Below, piece by piece: positions 60,503 to 64,000 of a DNA stretch of 64,000 bases. A model generated the notes under the pieces. It did no database searches, was not told the DNA's origin, and saw nothing but the letters and a program-made list of their open reading frames with translations. The first letter of the stretch is position 1. Every line of letters starts with the position of its first letter. Source of the stretch: an uncultured Collinsella sp. (lineage in GTDB: Bacteria; Actinomycetota; Coriobacteriia; Coriobacteriales; Coriobacteriaceae); NCBI GenBank assembly GCA_900544065.1, contig UQTR01000003.1, forward strand, positions 1 through 64,000. Direction: 5' to 3'. A program made the translations under genes and the position numbers.

Positions 60503-60608
60503 TCTGCACCATTTTGGTGCAAAGGGGACAGACCCGGCAGTTAGGGACGTTCCTTTTCTGCCGGCAGATGGGGACCGTCCCCAACTGCCGGCAGAAAAGG
60601 AACGTCCC
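60503..60608. repeat. Family F palindromes with GGGGAC core, probable terminator of the PTS IIA gene
   Basis: Perfect 24-bp arms at 60544-60567 and 60585-60608 (GGGACGTTCCTTTTCTGCCG onward) enclose GGGGACCGTCCCC, itself palindromic. A smaller hairpin TGCACCATTTTGGTGCA lies at 60503-60520. They occupy the gap after the PTS IIA stop codon. No gene is present in 60414-60619. Confidence 0.85.
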
Positions 60609-60619
60609 CAAGTGCCACC

Positions 60620-61084
60620 TTAAAAGTGGCGACGGATGGCGTCGACCATGCCCTGCGGCGTGGTTTGGCCGAGTACATCGGCTGCGGCATCGGCATCCAT
60701 AAAGATATTCATAAGCGCTTGCAGGGCCTCGACCTGGCCGCCCGGCTCGGCAATGCCCAGATTGATGACAATCTGCGCCGGCACCGGGGCGCCCATGCCC
60801 GCCATCGCGTTAAACGTCACAGGTGCGGCGGGCTTTACCACCGCGATATAGGGCTTGGCCACAAATCCCGGATCGGTATGTGGGATGGCAATGTTGGCCG
60901 CCGGCATGGCAAGGCCCGTGGGATAGGCATCCTCACGTGTGCGAACGGCGTCGAGCCAACCGGGCGCAATGTAGCCACGCGGAGCGAGCTCGTCCTCGAG
61001 CTGCGCAAACACCTCATCCGGCGTCGCGCACTCCCAATCAAAAAACACCAGCTCAGGCGTAAACAATGCTTCGTTATCCGCCAT
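60620..61084 (-). CDS. PTS EIIA component (fructose/galactitol type)
   Basis: The 154 residues are a EIIA-2 domain. The phosphorylatable His is in NIAIPHTDP (about residue 69), preceded by YPTGLAMPAA and followed by the conserved hydrophobic core VPAQIVINLGIAEPGGQVE. It relays phosphate from HPr to an EIIB partner. No EIIB or EIIC gene is adjacent, so it works in trans or regulates. The ATG has GAGAGGTGGG upstream. Confidence 0.88.
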   Translation of the reverse strand: MADNEALFTPELVFFDWECATPDEVFAQLEDELAPRGYIAPGWLDAVRTREDAYPTGLAMPAANIAIPHTDPGFVAKPYIAVVKPAAPVTFNAMAGMGAPVPAQIVINLGIAEPGGQVEALQALMNIFMDADAAADVLGQTTPQGMVDAIRRHF

Positions 61085-61105
61085 GGGCCCACCTCTCTCA
61101 CCTTG

Positions 61106-61155
61106 TCGCCTGCGACGTTCTTTAACGACTAGTCATTGAAGAGCGTCGCAGGTGA
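61106..61155. repeat. Inverted repeat upstream of the PTS IIA gene
   Basis: TCGCCTGCGACGTTCTT (61106-61122) pairs with 61139-61155 at 15 of 17 positions. It lies in the presumed promoter region of the IIA gene, 22 bases from its ATG, and may be an operator or leader hairpin. Confidence 0.6.
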
Positions 61156-61168
61156 TTACCCAAAACAA

Positions 61169-61206
61169 AGGGTGGCCACTTGCGCCTTGGCGCCAATGAC
61201 CACCCT
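61169..61206 (-). terminator. Terminator of purN
   Basis: An interrupted stem, AGGGTGGCCA-type arm with TGACCACCCT, is followed on the minus strand by TTGTTTT. It lies 31 bases past the purN stop. Confidence 0.7.
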
Positions 61207-61236
61207 GACTACTCGGCTAAATTGTACTGTGCGCCA

Positions 61237-61938
61237 CTAGCCGCGCGGCGCATCAATTGCGACCTTGCCGCTCTCCAGCACGTGAACGCGACCGTCGGCG
61301 AGCATTTGCACGACCTCGGGATACAGCACATGCTCGATCGCGTGGATGTGCTCCTCGAGCGCGTCGACGTCCCAGCCCTCCTCGACAGCCAGCGCACGCT
61401 GGGCGATGATGGGGCCGTTGTCGTAGATCTCGTTGGCAAAGTGCACGGTCACGCCGGTCACCTTGACGCCGCGCGCAAACGCATCGTCGATCGCATGGGC
61501 ACCGGTAAAGCTCGGCAGCAGTGCCGGATGCAGGTTGACCACGCGGTTGGGGAACGCCGCCAGCAGCGGCGTGTGCACCATGCGCATGTAGCCGGCCATC
61601 ACCACGTACTCGCAGCCGCGCTCGAGCAGCTCATGCGCGATGATCTCGTCAGCCGCGATGGGGTCGGCATAGACATCTTTGGACAGCGTGAGTGTCTGGA
61701 TGCCCGCACGCTCGGCACGCTGCAAGCCCTTGGCCGAAGGACGGCTCGACACCACAAGTTCAATCGAGGCGTTGAGCTTGCCGGCGGCGATCAGGTCGAT
61801 CAGCGCCTGCAGGTTGGTACCCGAGCCGCTGATAAGCACGCCAATCTTGAGCGGCTCGGCCGTATCGGTGCCGGTCGGACGGGTGTAGGGCACAAAGCCC
61901 AGGCCCTCGGCAGCAGCCATCTGCTCGCTAGCGCTCAT
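61237..61938 (-). CDS. purN: Phosphoribosylglycinamide formyltransferase
   Basis: The enzyme transfers formyl from 10-formyl-THF to GAR in purine synthesis. The 233 residues carry KIGVLISGSGTNLQALID, the catalytic region VNLHPALLPSFTGAHAID, and GVTVHFANEIYDNGPIIAQ with the key His and Asp. About 30 residues precede the first strand, longer than in E. coli. ATG 61938 overlaps the end of purM by 11 bases, showing translational coupling. Confidence 0.94.
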   Translation of the reverse strand: MSASEQMAAAEGLGFVPYTRPTGTDTAEPLKIGVLISGSGTNLQALIDLIAAGKLNASIELVVSSRPSAKGLQRAERAGIQTLTLSKDVYADPIAADEIIAHELLERGCEYVVMAGYMRMVHTPLLAAFPNRVVNLHPALLPSFTGAHAIDDAFARGVKVTGVTVHFANEIYDNGPIIAQRALAVEEGWDVDALEEHIHAIEHVLYPEVVQMLADGRVHVLESGKVAIDAPRG

Positions 61939-63031
61939 CGGAGTACACAACCTTACCGGAACCCTCGACGCACTCGCCCACGCGGAACGGCTTCTCGCCC
62001 AGCGCGACCAGCGCCTCGGTCACGGCAGCCTCGTCCTCGGGGGCGACGATCAGGCACAGGCCGACGCCCATGTTGAAGGTCTTGCATGCCTCGTTGGGCG
62101 CAAGCTCGGCCTGACGCGACACGTAAGTAATGACGGGCGGAACATCCCAACCCATCTCGGCGCCGTTGCGGGTGACCACGGCATCGACGTCGTCGGCGAG
62201 CGCGCGGTTGAGGTTCTCGGTAATGCCGCCGCCGGTGATGTGGGCAATGGCGTGCACGTTGGCACCACCGCGGAGTAGCTCCAGAATCGGCTTGACGTAG
62301 ATGCGCGTGGGAGCCAGCAGGGCGTCGGCCAGCGAAGCACCGCCGAGCTCCTCGAGCGGACGGCTCAGCTCCTCGGCCTTAGCGGCAGCCTCGGGCGTAC
62401 CCGGCTTGATGCCGTCGACACCGATGACCTTGCGTACGAGTGAGTATCCGTTGGAGTGCACACCGGTGGAGGGCAGGCCCAGGATCACATCGCCGGGGCG
62501 AACGTTCGCGGGGTCGAGCATCTTGGGACGGTCGACGACACCCACGGTAAAGCCGGCGAGGTCGTAATCGGCGGGGGCCATGACGCCCGGGTGCTCGGCC
62601 ATCTCGCCGCCCACGAGCGCGCAGCCCGCAAGCTTGCAGCCGTCGGCCACGCCCTTGATGATCTTTGCCATGTGCTCGGCCTCAATGTGACCGATGGCAA
62701 CGTAATCCAGGAAGAACAGCGGCTCGGCGCCCGAAGCCAAAATGTCATTGACGCACATGGCGACCAGGTCCTGGCCCACCGTCTCGTGACGGTCCATAAT
62801 CTGGGCGAGCACGAGCTTGGTGCCCACGCCGTCGGTGCCGCTGATCAGGATCGGGTCTTCCATATCCTTGAGCGCGGCGGCCGAGAACAGGCCACCAAAG
62901 CCACCGATGCCGCCGATAACCTCGGGGCGGTTGGTGTCCTTGACCATCTGCTTAATAGCGTCGACGGCGCGGCCGCCCTCGGCGGTATCGACGCCGGCGT
63001 CCTCGTACGTCACATGCTTGCTGTCGCTCAT
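61928..63031 (-). CDS. purM: Phosphoribosylformylglycinamidine cyclo-ligase
   Basis: The enzyme closes the imidazole ring to form AIR. The 367 residues include GGFGGLFS, ILISGTDGVGTKLVLAQ, CVNDILASGAEPLFFLDYVA, GGEMAEHPG and AHITGGGITENL, all canonical. GAGGAAGG precedes the ATG. It lies between purF and purN in the same direction. Confidence 0.96.
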   Translation of the reverse strand: MSDSKHVTYEDAGVDTAEGGRAVDAIKQMVKDTNRPEVIGGIGGFGGLFSAAALKDMEDPILISGTDGVGTKLVLAQIMDRHETVGQDLVAMCVNDILASGAEPLFFLDYVAIGHIEAEHMAKIIKGVADGCKLAGCALVGGEMAEHPGVMAPADYDLAGFTVGVVDRPKMLDPANVRPGDVILGLPSTGVHSNGYSLVRKVIGVDGIKPGTPEAAAKAEELSRPLEELGGASLADALLAPTRIYVKPILELLRGGANVHAIAHITGGGITENLNRALADDVDAVVTRNGAEMGWDVPPVITYVSRQAELAPNEACKTFNMGVGLCLIVAPEDEAAVTEALVALGEKPFRVGECVEGSGKVVYSDER

Positions 63032-63146
63032 CTGAGCCTTCCTCTCCCACTACCGTGGCGCCGCGCGGGCGCCAAACGGTGCTCATAGTTGCGTTCATTT
63101 TGGCGCACGCCATAACAGCACGCGCCGTCATATCAACAAAACAGCA

Positions 63147-63185
63147 GGTAAAACCTACCAAAATAAACCTGTCCCTAAATGGCAG
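63147..63185. repeat. Single arm of the family C element
   Basis: AAACCTACCAAAATAAACCT onward matches the right arm of the element at 38036-38074 with a few differences. Only one arm is present. It lies in the 157-base gap between purF and purM and touches the purF stop region. Confidence 0.75.
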
Positions 63186-63188
63186 ATT

Positions 63189-64000
63189 TTAGGCCTCGCC
63201 GTGCTCCTCTTCCCAGCTGCGGTCGTCGTATTTCTCGACCACGGCGTCGTCGTCAAAGTGCAGCGGCTTGTCCAGGTTGCGGGGCTTAAAGCCCTCCATG
63301 AACTTGTCGCGGCCAAAGCTCTCGGGAATCGCCACGGGGTAGCGTCCGGTAAAGCACGCATCGCAGTAACCGCCCTTGGGCATGACCTTCAGCAGGCCCT
63401 CGACCGAAAGGAAGGCCAGCGAATCGGCGCCGATGTACTCGCAAATCTCGTCGACCGTCTTGTTGGCGCTGATAAGCTGCGACTGCACGTCGGTATCGAT
63501 GCCGTAGAAGCACGGCCAGATGACCTCGGGCGAGTTGATGCGGATATGAATCTCCTTGGCGCCGGCGTTGCGCAGCATCTTGACGAGCTGCACCATGGTG
63601 GTGCCGCGGACGATGGAGTCGTCGATGACGACTAGGCGCTTGCCTTCGATGTTGTCGCGCAGCGGGTTGAGCTTCATACGCACGCCCATGGCACGCAGTT
63701 CCTGCGTAGGCTCGATAAACGTACGGCCCACGTAACGGTTCTTGATGAGGCCCTCGCCAAAGGGAATACCGCTCTCGTGCGAATACCCCTCCGCGGGCGG
63801 CAGGCCGGAGTCGGGCACGCCGATGACCAGGTCGGCCTCGACGGGCTCCTCATGTGCCAGCTGACGACCCATGTCATAACGGCAGGCGTAGACGCTCTTG
63901 CCGTTCATGATGGAATCGGGGCGAGCGAAGTAGACCTGCTCAAAGATGCAGTTAGCAGGCTCTTCGGCGGCAGGCACGCCCTGCTCGGACACAAGGCCCT
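63189..64000 (-). CDS. purF: Amidophosphoribosyltransferase, N-terminal part outside the window
   Basis: This is the first committed enzyme of purine synthesis. About 270 C-terminal residues are present: FARPDSIMNGKSVY, VIGVPDSGLPPAEGY, the PRPP loop RLVVIDDSIVRGTTM, and SYDACFTGRYPV-type sequence (GGYCDACFTGRYPVAIPE). The frame stays open to base 64000, so the start and glutaminase domain lie beyond the edge. It is upstream of purM and purN in one cluster. Confidence 0.95.
   Translation of the reverse strand, partial: GLVSEQGVPAAEEPANCIFEQVYFARPDSIMNGKSVYACRYDMGRQLAHEEPVEADLVIGVPDSGLPPAEGYSHESGIPFGEGLIKNRYVGRTFIEPTQELRAMGVRMKLNPLRDNIEGKRLVVIDDSIVRGTTMVQLVKMLRNAGAKEIHIRINSPEVIWPCFYGIDTDVQSQLISANKTVDEICEYIGADSLAFLSVEGLLKVMPKGGYCDACFTGRYPVAIPESFGRDKFMEGFKPRNLDKPLHFDDDAVVEKYDDRSWEEEHGEA

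Overview
The window looks like a contig from a GC-rich Gram-positive gut actinobacterium of the class Coriobacteriia, most likely Collinsella or a close relative. This is an inference from the gene content: NfnAB-type reductase, a complex-I-like hydrogenase module, a fused EcfA ATPase, a 12-TM LuxR-type regulator, and very large surface proteins with LAxTGD sorting signals. Bases 1-56 are not biological: they are an Illumina Nextera P7 adapter with an index, so position 1 is a contig end and the first gene is cut there.

Layout. 1-3932 (minus): an HycG/NuoB-NuoC-type module preceded by a membrane protein that fuses an antiporter-like subunit to a NuoH/HyfC-like subunit. 4218-6475 (minus): an orphan IS3-type HTH protein and an AlbA_2/Schlafen-like ATP-binding regulator inside repeats. 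6612-6824: a MITE-like element. 6910-20603 (minus): a four-gene surface operon of three single-pass membrane proteins and a 3595-residue GLUG-rich protein. 21076-23106: an old-yellow-enzyme/FAD reductase. 23244-23710: a tandem array of palindromes and tRNA-fMet. 23908-34228: coaX, a DUF4143 ATPase, a birA-like gene, a folP-folK fusion, cobB, xth and an ECF transporter operon (T, fused A1A2, S). 34428-40489 (plus): glmU, prs, pth and nfnA-nfnB. 40734-51519 (minus): three sortase-type surface proteins, each with its own conserved upstream palindrome. 51748-53154 (plus): a membrane LuxR-type regulator divergent from the last of them. 53319-54434: an AAA ATPase. 54625-64000 (minus): a cytidylate-kinase-like protein, a polar amino-acid ABC operon, a YqeY protein, a parvulin foldase, a PTS IIA protein and purF-purM-purN (purF cut by the window edge).

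Two themes are worth following. First, the three LAxTGD surface genes share one operator-like element of fixed geometry (AGGTTC-N8-GAACCT-N7-TACCTGCG). One copy lies between a surface gene and the divergent LuxR-type regulator, which suggests a small surface-protein regulon. Second, the intergenic DNA is crowded with several unrelated families of palindromic repeats. Three ATPase or ATP-binding genes are each bracketed by direct copies of a palindromic repeat (36 bp with one mismatch, 42 bp perfect, 25 bp perfect). These may be repeat-associated ATPase cassettes, loosely analogous to REP-associated transposases.

Most functions come from motif and family recognition by eye. No database search was run.
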